Counted from the stretch's first letter, positions 16,480 to 26,340 are shown. The stretch is 64,000 nucleotides of DNA from Verrucomicrobia bacterium LP2A (GCA_000526255.1 JAFS01000001.1:248001-312000); one strand, 5' to 3'. The notes: generated by a model not told the origin, from the letters alone. Numbers and translations are program-made.

Positions 16480-17888
16480 ACGGAGAGCGGCTGTTCGGCG
16501 CCGTTGCGCATCGCCTTGACGAAGTTGGTCCCCATGTCCCACAAGGGACCCGGAAACTTGCGTAGATCGGTCAGGACCGAGCCGAGAGCGCCCAAGAAAT
16601 AGTCGATCTCCTTGGGACCGACGATCAGCGGGGGGAGAGCCTTGATCACATCGGCGTTGTTCGCGGCGACTTGCGTCAGGATGCGGTGCTTCGCCATGAG
16701 ATGCGAGACCACGAGCTGAGGAAAAAGCCCCGGATCGAGCGCATGCACGGTCTTCCAGGCCATCTTGAGGCGTAAGGATCGCGGCTCGGCGAATTCGACA
16801 GCCATCATAAGCCCCTTGACCCGAACCTCCTTGACAATTTCGTGCTGCTTTTGGAGAGCCAGGAGGCCCTGCTCCAGCCGTTCTCCCATCCGGGCCGCGT
16901 TTTCGACGAGCTTCTCCTCTTCCAGGACGGAGAGCGCGGCCAATCCGCAGACACAGGCGAGGTTGTTCCTTCCGAAGGTCGACGAATGAATGATGCACCG
17001 GTCGAGCCGGCTGAAGACTTTCTGGTAGATCGAGCGGCGCGTCAGGATGGCCCCACAGGGCACATACCCTGCGGAGAGCGCCTTGGCCAGCGTGACAATA
17101 TCGGGTTCGAGCCCCCAGTGCTCGAAGGCAAACCATTTGCCCGTTCGTCCAAGCCCCGATTGCACCTCGTCGCAGACCAGAAGTGTTCCATACCGCCGGC
17201 AAAGGGCCTGCGCCTGCACAAAGTAATCGTCTCTGGGAAACTGAACCCCTTTCCCTTGTACCGCCTCGATGATCAAGGCCGCCACGTCCCCCTTTTGGAG
17301 CTCGTGCTCCAGTAGTCCCAGGTCTCCCAACGGGACGGTCTGACATCCCGGAAGGAAGGGCGCAAAGCCTTCATGAAAGAAGGGGTTGCCTGTCAGGGAG
17401 AGCGATCCCATCGAGAGGCCGTGGAAGGAGTTTTGCAGCGAAAGGAGCCGTGGCCGTCCTGTTCCGGCGCGCGCAAACTTGATCGCCCCCTCCACCGCTT
17501 CGGTCCCGCTGTTGCAGAGAAAGACCGCATCGAGATGCGAGGCGCCCTGGGAGGCGAAGCGCTTGACCAGCGCTTCCGACAAGAGCCCGCTCAGAAGGGC
17601 GGAATCCATCTGGACCATGTTCGGCAGGTCCAGATCGAGGGCGTCGCGAATCGCCTTTTGGGGCACCGGATGGTTCCGTCCGATCGAAAAGACCCCGAAT
17701 CCACTCAGGAAATCGAGATACTCGTTGTCTTCGCGATCGTAGAGATAGGCCCCCTTGGCTCGTGCATAGACCTTGTCGAAGCCGATGATCTGCTGCACTC
17801 GGACCAGCGTCCGGTTCAAATGCTTCTGGTGCAGGGAGTAGTTTTCCCCCATGCGGGAACGGACGATTCCCGGAAGATCGAAAGGCAT
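16476..17888 (-). CDS. Class III pyridoxal-phosphate aminotransferase
   Basis: 470 residues of the acetylornithine/putrescine aminotransferase superfamily. PLP-binding features: the FLCNSGTEAVEGAIKFAR loop near residues 123-140, Asp240 in LLVCDEVQSGLGRTG and the Schiff-base Lys269 in IVTLAKALSAGYVPCG. The N-terminus (Y-x-x-x-GAYLYDREDNEYLDFLSG) is standard for the class. The amino donor and acceptor are not evident; no biosynthetic neighbours hint at a pathway. An AAGGAAAC Shine-Dalgarno sequence precedes the ATG. Confidence 0.87.
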   Translation of the reverse strand: MPFDLPGIVRSRMGENYSLHQKHLNRTLVRVQQIIGFDKVYARAKGAYLYDREDNEYLDFLSGFGVFSIGRNHPVPQKAIRDALDLDLPNMVQMDSALLSGLLSEALVKRFASQGASHLDAVFLCNSGTEAVEGAIKFARAGTGRPRLLSLQNSFHGLSMGSLSLTGNPFFHEGFAPFLPGCQTVPLGDLGLLEHELQKGDVAALIIEAVQGKGVQFPRDDYFVQAQALCRRYGTLLVCDEVQSGLGRTGKWFAFEHWGLEPDIVTLAKALSAGYVPCGAILTRRSIYQKVFSRLDRCIIHSSTFGRNNLACVCGLAALSVLEEEKLVENAARMGERLEQGLLALQKQHEIVKEVRVKGLMMAVEFAEPRSLRLKMAWKTVHALDPGLFPQLVVSHLMAKHRILTQVAANNADVIKALPPLIVGPKEIDYFLGALGSVLTDLRKFPGPLWDMGTNFVKAMRNGAEQPLSV

Positions 17889-18147
17889 AAGAGATTTGTT
17901 TCCTTAAAACGAGGCGCAGAATCTTTTCATCCGCTCCCGATGCTGATCGAAGATCGGAACGTTTTTGCATACTCCCGCAGATCGTTCCCGACAAGGGAAA
18001 ACTCACCGCAAGAGCATGCGGAGATCTCGCGCGAGCTTCTGGCACGTTCGGTCGAGGGTGCGCTCATGGCAACGCTCCGGCCAATCCCGCGGGAATTTGC
18101 TCGAATGCCTTGACCCGTGTACGTTCATCCAAACCGGAGGATATGAC

Positions 18148-18372
18148 ATGTTAGTCAATGAAGGAAAAACGGAGCGTGTTCTCCGAGTGCTGGCCGGCTT
18201 GGCTCTTCTCATCGGACTGCCGCTGGTGCTCTCTGGGCCCGCCAAATGGTGGGGATTGATCGGGTTACTCCCCCTCATCACCGGGCTGGTCGGATACTGT
18301 CCCGCTTGGTCCCTCTTCGGGATCAACACCTGCCGGGTGAAGGGGGCCCACGACGCGCCCCATCGCGGATAG
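18148..18372 (+). CDS. DUF2892 small membrane protein (YgaP-like)
   Basis: 74 residues with the DUF2892 pattern: N-EGKTERVLRVLAGLALLIG, one helix, a short turn with GPAKWWGLIGLLPLITGLVGYCP, and the conserved terminal CPAWSLFGINTC. Two membrane helices are predicted. In other proteins this module is fused to rhodanese domains; here it stands alone. A GGAGG Shine-Dalgarno sequence seven bases before the ATG at 18148 fixes the start. The 259 bases upstream hold no gene I can support. Confidence 0.83.
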   Translation: MLVNEGKTERVLRVLAGLALLIGLPLVLSGPAKWWGLIGLLPLITGLVGYCPAWSLFGINTCRVKGAHDAPHRG

Positions 18373-18478
18373 GGTCTTGCGCTGCGGGATTGAGTGCGTG
18401 AAGAGGCCGCAGAAGCTTTTTCTCGGCTCTTGCCTAAAGGAGCTATCCGTTATTCCGACGTCGCCAGACGTCTCTTGC

Positions 18479-18507
18479 TTGGCAATGGTGGCAAAAGTTC
18501 CTAATAA
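18479..18507 (+). promoter_or_regulatory. Promoter of the cmr operon
   Basis: TTGGCA (18479-18484) and TAATAA (18502-18507) are separated by 17 bases, a near-consensus housekeeping promoter. The -10 ends eight bases before the cmr2 ATG at 18516, so transcription should start at or within a few bases of the start codon; no Shine-Dalgarno sequence is present. This suggests a leaderless cmr transcript. Confidence 0.6.
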
Positions 18508-18515
18508 TCTCCGCC

Positions 18516-21500
18516 ATGAAATTCTGGCGGCGGAAGCTCCTGGCTCTTCTGCACGATCCCCCAAGCAAGGCCTTCAATCTCCGAGAGCATGAGGAGATTG
18601 CGGCTTCCCATCTGCGTGCAGCCGGCTTCCATCTGCAAAGCGATCGCTCGTTTTTTGATAAGGTCTGCGATCATGCAGCCGCCGCAGCGGATCGGATCAT
18701 CTTCCCGAAACCATCCGTCCTAAGTTCCCCATTCCAGGGCCGATTCCACCATCCCTTGGGGGAAGGGAGGCTCGTTTTTAGCCCGCCGATCGAGCCAGAC
18801 GATGCGGAAGCGAAGGTGGCGAAAGGCCAGCCTCAGTACGAAGGGATTAGCAATGTGGAGGACCAGCAGTTTCCGGGTTTCCCCGCCCGATCGGGCAGGG
18901 ACTGGGCCAACTTCTTCCTCCACTGGCGGCTCTGGCCATACTTCGCAGCGGAGCAAGACCCAAGGCTTTCCTTCTTGCCAGCGGATACCCGAATCCCGGA
19001 TCACACCATTTGGACCCATTGCGCGATTACCAGCGCCCTCCAGGGATGCGTGGAGGTCACGGGAGACGGTCCGGATGCAGGAGTGTGTTTTAGTCCCGCC
19101 TTCCTCCTCATGCAGGTCGGCCCGGTCCAGGAATTTATTGCCCAAGCTCGGAAGACGCGCGACCTATGGAGCGGAAGCTATCTCCTCTCTTTTTTGATGG
19201 CACACGGGCTCAAGGCGATCACCGACCGCATCGGCCCGGATGCGATTCTTTTTCCATCCCTGCGCGGCCAGCCCCTCTTTGACTGGCTCCACAAGAAGGA
19301 ACTGTACGATCGAGTGAGCCCTGAACTCTGGCAGGACCTCTGTGTAACCAAACGTCAGATCCGCACCCCCAATCTTCCCAACCGCTTTCTTGCGCTCGTT
19401 CCTTCGGAAAGCGCCAAGGCCCTGGCCGAGGCTGCCGAGGCATCGATCCGGCAATGCCTCAAGGACATCTCCGAGAAGTGCCTGGACTGGTTTGATAAGA
19501 AGCAAGGCAATCCGCTCGACCCCAAGGGACAGGGGAGGTGGCGAGAGCAGGTCGACCATTTTCTTTCGATCCATTGGCAGACCTGGCCCTGGGCCGCGTC
19601 TCCGGAGCAGGCTCGCTTGGAGCATGAGGCCCTTTTTGGAGAGGATCCTGAGAAGAATGGCCTTGCCAAGCGGTTCCGCGCCTACCACCGCGCCGCTCAG
19701 GAGGGAATTCCTCGAGATCATCTCGATCCCCGCAACTATCGCCATCGCAGTTGGAAGGAGGGGAATCAGTGGACATCGGAAATCCTGTTCAATGCGGATG
19801 GGCTTCCCGAGGTTGAGAACCCCGGATTTGCCTGGTCGATCCATTACTCGATGGTCGACTCCCATCTCGCTGCTCGACGGAATACCCGGGACTTTCCCTT
19901 TTGGGGGAAGCCCGAAGAGCTCGCGCGGCGCTCCGGTCTCCCCAAAGACGTCCTCTCGGGGAAGGAGGAGTCGGTTGGAGGAAAGGAGTGGCTGGAGCGC
20001 TTGGAGAAGATCCCGGGGCATCTCTTCCGGCCTGGGGAGATCCTGGGTGCCATGAACCTCATCAAGCGGGTCTGGCACAAGGCGTATTTGGAACCCGGTT
20101 CTGAGGAAAGACCAAAGATTGATGTCTCTGATGCCTCTGCTCGCTTCGACTCAGTTCCCGACGTGGCTGCTGCCGATTGGGTCGAGGAGCTTCGGGAAAG
20201 GCTGGAAGGGGAACCAGAGGAAAGTCGGATTCGTAACTCGCTCGACCAATTCGGGCAATCGCTGGATGTGGCGAAGGAGGAAGTGGATTTACCCGATTAT
20301 CGCCCCTATTCGGAATGCAAGGACAGCAAGAAATGGATTGACGAAAACTGTCCTTCTCTTTTCCACGAGTCGGAGATCCGACGCTGGATCCGGGATCGGC
20401 GGGAGAAGGCGGAGTCCTCGAGGTGCAGTGAGGCTGCACGGAATCTCAAGAGGCTCTATGACGAAGTAGGGAGCTCTCCACGCCGCTACGTCGCGGTCCT
20501 TGCGCTCGATGGCGACTCGATGGGCAAGTGGTTGAGCGGCGAAAATCTGCCACCGCTAAAGAGCCAGTTGTCCTCCGAGTCCTTGAATCATTTTAGCAAA
20601 GAGCAGCCAAATGCGAAGGATCCAAAAGCCTTATCAGAGCTTAAAGAAGACAAACGGCTTCTGACCCCAAGCTTCCACCTCGAGTTGAGCACGGCGCTCG
20701 CCAACTTTGCGATCTACCTCGCTCGGCCAATCGTCGAATCCTTTCAAGGAGAGCTCATCTATGCTGGAGGCGATGATGTCCTTGCCATGCTCCCCGCCCG
20801 CAATGCGCTGCGTTGCGCTTCCTTGCTCCGGAAGGCGTTCCGAGGGGATCCGGAGCTTCACTCCCAGTTTCCAGGCGTTCTCAAAGCGAGGAAGGAGCAG
20901 TGGGGTTTCGTCGGCCTCGATGCCTCCTGGAAGGGCTGGAAAAGTATCCAGCCTCCTCGAGATTACCACATCCTCGTGCCCGGAAGGCGGGCGGATCTCT
21001 CCGCAGGGATTGCCATTGGCCATATGTATAGCCCGCTGCAGAACCTCATGGAAGCGGCAAGGGCCGCTGAGAAGAGGGCCAAAAGCAAATTGGGGTACGG
21101 CAGGTCGGCCTTCGCGATCAGCCTCTTTAAGCGGTCAGGGGAGATTCTGCAGTGGGGAGCAAAGTGGGAGTCGTCTGCGATCGGGCTTAGCGAAGAGTTT
21201 GCGAGGCTTTCGCGAAAGGAGAGAGAGAAGAAGCGGAAGCTCTCGGGACGCTTTCCCTATGCGCTAGCCGCTCTCTTGCGCACTTATTCGCTAGCGGAGC
21301 CGGCGGGTCGCATGAGGATCGATGACTTGATCGCCCCCCTCTGTCGGGCCGATCTAGAGTACGTTGTGAGCCGCCAAGCGGCTCAAGAGTGGGACCAAGC
21401 CGAACGGAATGCGTTTTTCTCGCTTGCCTCTCGGTATCTGGAGGAATGTCGCGAGGAAAATAGGCTTCTGGACGACTTCCTTGGACCGTTCCTGACCGAG

Positions 21501-21527
21501 GCCTTTTTGGAGGATCAACGGGACTGA
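18516..21527 (+). CDS. cmr2: Type III-B Cas10 (Cmr2), cyclase and HD domains present
   Basis: Large subunit of the Cmr RNA-targeting complex. 1003 residues. The N-terminus carries the Cmr2 HD-type motif LLALLHDPPSKAF with a second histidine helix CDHAAAAADR, as in type III ssDNA nuclease domains. The first palm domain shows ALDGDSMGKWLSG, and the second carries the cyclase motif GGDD at residues 751-754 (YAGGDDVLAMLP), so synthesis of cyclic oligoadenylate on target RNA binding is expected. It heads the eight-gene cmr-card1-csx3 set; cmr3 follows after two bases. Both enzymatic sites look intact by eye. Confidence 0.95.
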   Translation: MKFWRRKLLALLHDPPSKAFNLREHEEIAASHLRAAGFHLQSDRSFFDKVCDHAAAAADRIIFPKPSVLSSPFQGRFHHPLGEGRLVFSPPIEPDDAEAKVAKGQPQYEGISNVEDQQFPGFPARSGRDWANFFLHWRLWPYFAAEQDPRLSFLPADTRIPDHTIWTHCAITSALQGCVEVTGDGPDAGVCFSPAFLLMQVGPVQEFIAQARKTRDLWSGSYLLSFLMAHGLKAITDRIGPDAILFPSLRGQPLFDWLHKKELYDRVSPELWQDLCVTKRQIRTPNLPNRFLALVPSESAKALAEAAEASIRQCLKDISEKCLDWFDKKQGNPLDPKGQGRWREQVDHFLSIHWQTWPWAASPEQARLEHEALFGEDPEKNGLAKRFRAYHRAAQEGIPRDHLDPRNYRHRSWKEGNQWTSEILFNADGLPEVENPGFAWSIHYSMVDSHLAARRNTRDFPFWGKPEELARRSGLPKDVLSGKEESVGGKEWLERLEKIPGHLFRPGEILGAMNLIKRVWHKAYLEPGSEERPKIDVSDASARFDSVPDVAAADWVEELRERLEGEPEESRIRNSLDQFGQSLDVAKEEVDLPDYRPYSECKDSKKWIDENCPSLFHESEIRRWIRDRREKAESSRCSEAARNLKRLYDEVGSSPRRYVAVLALDGDSMGKWLSGENLPPLKSQLSSESLNHFSKEQPNAKDPKALSELKEDKRLLTPSFHLELSTALANFAIYLARPIVESFQGELIYAGGDDVLAMLPARNALRCASLLRKAFRGDPELHSQFPGVLKARKEQWGFVGLDASWKGWKSIQPPRDYHILVPGRRADLSAGIAIGHMYSPLQNLMEAARAAEKRAKSKLGYGRSAFAISLFKRSGEILQWGAKWESSAIGLSEEFARLSRKEREKKRKLSGRFPYALAALLRTYSLAEPAGRMRIDDLIAPLCRADLEYVVSRQAAQEWDQAERNAFFSLASRYLEECREENRLLDDFLGPFLTEAFLEDQRD

Positions 21528-21529
21528 GC

Positions 21530-22885
21530 ATGGAAAGCTTTGATTTGATTCCAATCGATACCCTCTTCTTCCGAGATGCACGGCCTCTTGCTGCCGGTAG
21601 CGCCTATGGTCGAGGGGCCCGTTGGCCGTTGCCCCCGGCCCTTCATAGCGCCTTGCGGACCGCCCTGCTCTCGAAAGCGGGGACTCTGCCCGCCGCATAT
21701 CGGCCTGGTGCCTTACGCAGGGGAGTTCCCCGCGGTCGAATGGGGAGCGATGCCTTTCAATGGCTCCACATGCACGGGCCCTTTCCCGTTCTTAGAAAGA
21801 AAACCTACTTTCCGCGTCCTGCCGATCTGGTGGTGGACCAAGGCAAGGCAGGCTTCCTATTCCCCGTAAGGCCGATCAATAGAGAAAACGATCTCTTGCC
21901 TGGAGAAAACAATCTGCCGCGTCCACTTCTCTACGCCTGTGCCAGAGCCAAGGCAGCAAAGGAGGAGCACCCGGTTCAATGGATCGAGCATGCCTCCTTT
22001 GAGAAATATCTGGCTGATAAGCCATTCGACTTGCCGGGCGAGGAAGAGCTTTGGGACTCTGAGAAAAGAATCGGGGTTTCGATCGATCCCGGGACACAAA
22101 CCGCCGCAGAGGGGCAGCTCTATGTTGCCGAGCATCTGCGGCTGCGGGATGGGGCTCGGCTTCGATTTGCGGTCAACGCCCCTCCTGCTCACAAGGAGCG
22201 GCATCCGGAAGAGGATGGGCTGCTCGTGAACGATCTGGCGGAATCGACCATCTGCTTTGGCGGAGAGGGGCGCTTTGTTTGCGTGAGGAAGGCCCCAAGC
22301 CCATTGCAACTGCCGCGGATCGATCTAGCTGGGCAGCGGGTGAAGTGGGTTCTTCTGACTCCCGCTGTCTTCCTTTACGGCTGGCGTCCCGGCTGGGTAG
22401 ACGAAGCGGGGCGGGTCCGCTTGCGGGTGATCGACAAGGAGGTTCGTCGGGAGTTTCGGAGAAGGCGCCGAAGCGACCCTGCTTGGCAATACAACGAAGA
22501 CGAAGAGACCGCTCCTCGGATTTCCGCCCGGCTTGTGGCCGCCTGTCTAGGGAAGCCCGAGCCCGTGAGCGGCTGGGCTCTTCTCCCCCGCATTGGCAAT
22601 GGCAGCGAAGGCGATGGGACACCAGGGGCTGGGTCCAAGCCGACCATGCTGGCTGTTCCGGCAGGCTCCGTCTACTACTTCGAGGCGGAAAACGAGAGGG
22701 AGGCTCAAAACCTCGCCGAGGCTCTCCACGGACGCTGCCGCTCTGATTTCCTAGGGGAGAAGGGCCTTGGCCTCGGAGTTTGCGGCTCCTGGCAGCTTTT
22801 GGAAGCCTCAAAGCGGCATGAGCCAGAGAGCGACGTCGATGGACGTCAGGGGAGGAGTGCGAGCGGAGAAGAAAGGATAAGCTGA
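21530..22885 (+). CDS. cmr3: Type III-B RAMP protein Cmr3
   Basis: Subunit that sits at the crRNA 5-prime tag with Cas10. 451 residues, somewhat longer than the usual 320-400. The opening DLIPIDTLFFRDARPLAAGS is the Cmr3 signature, followed by GARWPLPPALHSALRTALL. The C-terminal glycine-rich segment (FLGEKGLGLGVCGSWQLL) matches the terminal RAMP loop. It is two bases behind cmr2 and 16 before cmr4, clearly the same transcript. Confidence 0.93.
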   Translation: MESFDLIPIDTLFFRDARPLAAGSAYGRGARWPLPPALHSALRTALLSKAGTLPAAYRPGALRRGVPRGRMGSDAFQWLHMHGPFPVLRKKTYFPRPADLVVDQGKAGFLFPVRPINRENDLLPGENNLPRPLLYACARAKAAKEEHPVQWIEHASFEKYLADKPFDLPGEEELWDSEKRIGVSIDPGTQTAAEGQLYVAEHLRLRDGARLRFAVNAPPAHKERHPEEDGLLVNDLAESTICFGGEGRFVCVRKAPSPLQLPRIDLAGQRVKWVLLTPAVFLYGWRPGWVDEAGRVRLRVIDKEVRREFRRRRRSDPAWQYNEDEETAPRISARLVAACLGKPEPVSGWALLPRIGNGSEGDGTPGAGSKPTMLAVPAGSVYYFEAENEREAQNLAEALHGRCRSDFLGEKGLGLGVCGSWQLLEASKRHEPESDVDGRQGRSASGEERIS

Positions 22886-22901
22886 CCAAGGAGAGAAAAA
22901 G

Positions 22902-23885
22902 ATGACCGAGGCGATAGAACCGGAAGCAAAAGGACCGAATGGCAGGGAGGGAGCCAAAGAAGAATCGCTCTGCTCCCCTTTGTACATCTTCACACGAACG
23001 CCCCTTCATGTCGGAGCCGGAGCATCCGTCGGAGCCATCGATCTGCCGATCCAGCGAGAGCGCCATACCGGTTTTCCGATCATTCCCGGGAGCACGCTCA
23101 AGGGCGTCTTTGCCGATTGCTGCTATGAACAAAAGGGTGACGGCAGTCCAACGACAACTCGAAGCAGCGACGGGAAGTGGCTTTTTGGTTCCGATGACGC
23201 TGAGAACGCTGCGGCTGGCGCGCTCCAGTTTTCGGAGGCGAAGCTCTTGGCCTTCCCGATCCGATCGGCCAAAGGCTGCTTTGCCTGGATCACTTGCCCT
23301 CTGATCTTGAAGCGCTATGCCAGGGATCTTGGGAAGGAGTCGCTCGTGGCAAGCCTGCCGGACGTGAAGGATGAAGAGGCTCGCTTCGATACGGGAACCC
23401 TTGGGATCGGAAAAAAGGTGATCCTTGAGGAGTATGCCTTTACCCACGTTGGCGACCCGTCCTCGGAGATTGGGGAAGCCCTAGCCGCGCTGCTCCCAGA
23501 GGATCCAATCTGGACCAATATCTGGACTAAGGAGAAAAAGCGGCTTGTCATCCTCTCCGATGCTTCAATGAGCTTCTTTGCCCGCTCCTCCTGCGAGGTC
23601 GCGCAGCACGTGAAGATTAGCGACGAAACCGGGGCAGCGGAAGAGGGGGCGCTCTTTAATCAGGAGAACGTGCCGAGCGAAACCATGTTCTACTCCCTCG
23701 TCCGTGCCTCCCAGGAGCGGCGGGGGGGCGAGGCTTCCGAGAGACGGCCTCCCCGCGCCGCCCGGTCCGCCTTTCGAAGGCTTCTCGAACAGGAGAAGGG
23801 GGTCTTCCAGTTCGGCGCCGACGCGGGAACCGGGCTCGGTTTCTGCACGGTCCGGTTGGGGGAAGAGGCTGAGAGGCAATCCTAA
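22902..23885 (+). CDS. cmr4: Type III-B RAMP protein Cmr4 (backbone RNase)
   Basis: Repeating backbone subunit of the Cmr filament, which cuts target RNA every six bases. 327 residues. The core sequence PLYIFTRTPLHVGAGASVGA leads into D47, at the position of the catalytic Asp of characterised Cmr4, followed by LPIQRERHTGFPIIPGSTLKG. The C-terminus (FGADAGTGLGFCTVRL) has the RAMP glycine loop. The first 25 residues are a charged extension. A GGAGAG sequence precedes the ATG. Confidence 0.94.
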   Translation: MTEAIEPEAKGPNGREGAKEESLCSPLYIFTRTPLHVGAGASVGAIDLPIQRERHTGFPIIPGSTLKGVFADCCYEQKGDGSPTTTRSSDGKWLFGSDDAENAAAGALQFSEAKLLAFPIRSAKGCFAWITCPLILKRYARDLGKESLVASLPDVKDEEARFDTGTLGIGKKVILEEYAFTHVGDPSSEIGEALAALLPEDPIWTNIWTKEKKRLVILSDASMSFFARSSCEVAQHVKISDETGAAEEGALFNQENVPSETMFYSLVRASQERRGGEASERRPPRAARSAFRRLLEQEKGVFQFGADAGTGLGFCTVRLGEEAERQS

Positions 23886-23903
23886 AGAGGAGGATTAGGA
23901 CCT

Positions 23904-24266
23904 ATGCACAACCTCGAGCAGGAGCGGGCCAAGCATGCGTTGGAGAAGAGCAAGGAGCTCGAGCGACAAGCCGTCAACAAGCTTCCGGCCTTGATCATGA
24001 ATAACGGGCTTTTGGCGACCATCGCCTTTGCCACCGACGGAGACTCCCGAGGCGGGATGGCTAAGGCGATGGATGCGATCGCCGACCATTTGGCTAAGCG
24101 CCAGCTTATTGAGGAGGTCACCGCCAAGAAGATGCTCGAGGCGCTCGCAGGGAAAGATTCGGTGCAGCTTCGGTTAGCCACAGAGGAAGCGCTGGCCTAT
24201 CTGGTCTATCTCAAGCGGTATGCTCAAAAGAAAACCAAAGAAAACCAAAAGGGGGGAATGAGGTGA
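23904..24266 (+). CDS. cmr5: Type III-B small subunit Cmr5
   Basis: All-helical small subunit forming the minor filament of the Cmr complex. 120 residues, the usual size. LEQERAKHALEKSKELERQA at the N-terminus, then LPALIMNNGLLATIAFATDG and the C-terminal YLVYLKRYAQ match the Cmr5 pattern. The Lys-rich tail overlaps cmr6 by four bases. Confidence 0.92.
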   Translation: MHNLEQERAKHALEKSKELERQAVNKLPALIMNNGLLATIAFATDGDSRGGMAKAMDAIADHLAKRQLIEEVTAKKMLEALAGKDSVQLRLATEEALAYLVYLKRYAQKKTKENQKGGMR

Positions 24267-25519
24267 GCGCTCAGCGCACAAGCCACTCACGCTGGCTCTT
24301 GCCGAGCGACACGGCCAGGGTGTTGGTGGAGGGAAATGATCCGCCTTTTAGTCAATGTACATCCCGATCCCTGCTTTTGGAGCGCTTTGCCGATCCTGAG
24401 CTCAAAAACGACACCTACTGGCAAGCGGCAATCAAGACCAAGCCATGTCTGGCGGAGGAGAGGCGAAATGCCTGGCTGGGATTCATCAACACCGCTTGCA
24501 AGCCCTGCGATCTCTTGTTTGGCCGTCTTCGATCCCGTCTTATGGTCAATATGGCGGGAGGGGTCATGGAAAATGCGGGCCTCTGCCTCGACCGCTTTGG
24601 GCTCCCCTACATCCCAGGGAGTGCCGTCAAGGGATGCGCGCGGCGAGCGGCAATCCATGCGCTTAGGCATACACCTGTAGAGCACAAGGTCGACCGGCTC
24701 GTAGAGATTGCCTTGGTCTTCGGATGGAGCGATGGCGACTGGTCCGATTCCTCTGACTTTGCTTATGGGTGCCAGGATGGGAAATCGGCGGCAATTCGAA
24801 AGACGGCCGCGGAAAAGCTCTGGCAACGAATTTATGGAGATCGTCAGCCTAAAGGCAAGTTGCCGCAAGCGCTTCCCAACTTCGCAGGAAGCGTCCACTT
24901 CCTTCCGGCCCACCCCTACCGTCTAGCCGAGCGTGACCTGGAACTCGACGTGGTGACCTGTCACCATCCAGAATACTATCAAGGAAAGAAGAAGACTGCC
25001 TTTGACTGTGAATATCCGATCCCAGTGCTTTTTCTCACCGTGGCACCTGGGTCCATTTTCGTGTTTCCCTTGCAAGCGGCTCGACACGGCGGAGAGGAGT
25101 GGACGGCGAAGGCACAAGCTTGGCTGAAAAGAGGCCTAGAGACGATGGGTATCGGCGCTAAGACGGGGGCAGGTTACGGTTGGTGTGATTGTTCGGAACA
25201 AGTCCAGAAGAAGCATCAAGAGGAGATAGTGCAGCAGCGAGAAGAGCACGAACGCGCTCAGAAACGGGCCAGCCTTGAGCCGGATCCGGAGCGCCTGAAT
25301 TCCTTTAAGAGCCTTAAAGAGAGCGATCTTCGAGGGAAAATTAAAAAATTCAGCGAAGAAGAATGGATGGAAGGGGATGAAGTGTACCAACTCTCGCTTT
25401 TTCACTATTTAACGACGATTGATACACAAATTTACGAAAAAGAGCGGAATAACCCAAAGGGCAGAATTTTCAGGGCCCTGAAAAATCTCGCCACAAAATT
25501 TGGAAAGACCCCGCCGTGA
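24263..25519 (+). CDS. cmr6: Type III-B RAMP protein Cmr6 with charged C-terminal extension
   Basis: Filament-capping RAMP subunit. 418 residues, whereas Cmr6 is usually about 230-330. The RAMP core is visible as GLPYIPGSAVKGCARRAA near residue 110 and the terminal glycine loop MGIGAKTGAGYGWCDC near residue 305. About 110 residues follow: a Glu/Gln/Lys-rich probable coiled coil (QKKHQEEIVQQREEHERAQK) and a basic helical end. The start is a GTG forming a GTGA overlap with cmr5. The base composition of the extension is more AT-rich than the core. Confidence 0.92.
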   Translation: MSAQRTSHSRWLLPSDTARVLVEGNDPPFSQCTSRSLLLERFADPELKNDTYWQAAIKTKPCLAEERRNAWLGFINTACKPCDLLFGRLRSRLMVNMAGGVMENAGLCLDRFGLPYIPGSAVKGCARRAAIHALRHTPVEHKVDRLVEIALVFGWSDGDWSDSSDFAYGCQDGKSAAIRKTAAEKLWQRIYGDRQPKGKLPQALPNFAGSVHFLPAHPYRLAERDLELDVVTCHHPEYYQGKKKTAFDCEYPIPVLFLTVAPGSIFVFPLQAARHGGEEWTAKAQAWLKRGLETMGIGAKTGAGYGWCDCSEQVQKKHQEEIVQQREEHERAQKRASLEPDPERLNSFKSLKESDLRGKIKKFSEEEWMEGDEVYQLSLFHYLTTIDTQIYEKERNNPKGRIFRALKNLATKFGKTPP

Positions 25520-26340
25520 ATCCCGTCCCCTACGACTTTGAGTTTCTGACCCCATGCTTTTACCGTGGTGATGATCCCGCCAAAGCCGAGCTTCGAGCCT
25601 CGTCGATTCGCGGGGCGCTCCGCTGGTGGTTTCGCGCCCTTGGAGGGACGCAAGAACAAGAAGAGCAGATCTTTGGAACCGTGAGGGATAAGGCGAAAGC
25701 CTCCTCGGTGGTGATTCGGGTGGAAGCTCTTGAACCACCAGCAGAGTCAGAAGAGCTCCAAGACGGAAATCCGCATATGTGGAAGTTCATACCACGCAAG
25801 GCGCTCCTTCCTGGAACCAAGGCTGCTGTTTATGTTTTGCTCCGCCCGCTTTTCGATGATGCCAGTGAAAAGGCACAAGATCTCTGGAGGTTAGCCTTTG
25901 AAGCTTTTTGTCGCTTCGGTTCCATCGGTTATCGAGCGACCCGTGCTGCTGGCGCATTTCGTGTGAAGCAATTTTCCGGCGGGTTAGAAGACTATCGGTG
26001 CACAGCGGAAACGATTCTCAAGCCCGCCGGATTTGCTTTCAGGTTTTTTGAAAGTGATTTAAAGGCGCGTTGGCGAGATACTGTTGGTTTGGCAGACCAG
26101 AAGTTATGGAAGTACCGTAAGAAGATCAGAGAGAAATTGGCGCAAGAAGGACGTCCATTGGAGTCTAGTCCTCTGGGCAGAGCGAAAGGCGCACGCCAGA
26201 CGAGTGCCGTTTATTTCCGACCCTTGAAGATCACCGATAACGAATACTGTCTCGTGGTCTTCGAGGCTCCCCAGGAGCGGGTGGTGGCAAAAGAGAACCG
26301 GTTATCTTGGACTGATTCCGTATTAAGGTGGTGCGAATGA
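25516..26340 (+). CDS. cmr1: Type III-B RAMP protein Cmr1
   Basis: Capping RAMP subunit near the crRNA 3-prime end. 274 residues, shorter than many Cmr1 proteins (300-480). The family opening is clear: YDFEFLTPCFYRGDDPAKAE, then LRASSIRGALRWWFRALGG with the conserved RG-LRWWFR. The second half contains FCRFGSIGYRATRAAGAF. It overlaps cmr6 and the next gene by four bases each. Confidence 0.9.
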   Translation: MNPVPYDFEFLTPCFYRGDDPAKAELRASSIRGALRWWFRALGGTQEQEEQIFGTVRDKAKASSVVIRVEALEPPAESEELQDGNPHMWKFIPRKALLPGTKAAVYVLLRPLFDDASEKAQDLWRLAFEAFCRFGSIGYRATRAAGAFRVKQFSGGLEDYRCTAETILKPAGFAFRFFESDLKARWRDTVGLADQKLWKYRKKIREKLAQEGRPLESSPLGRAKGARQTSAVYFRPLKITDNEYCLVVFEAPQERVVAKENRLSWTDSVLRWCE

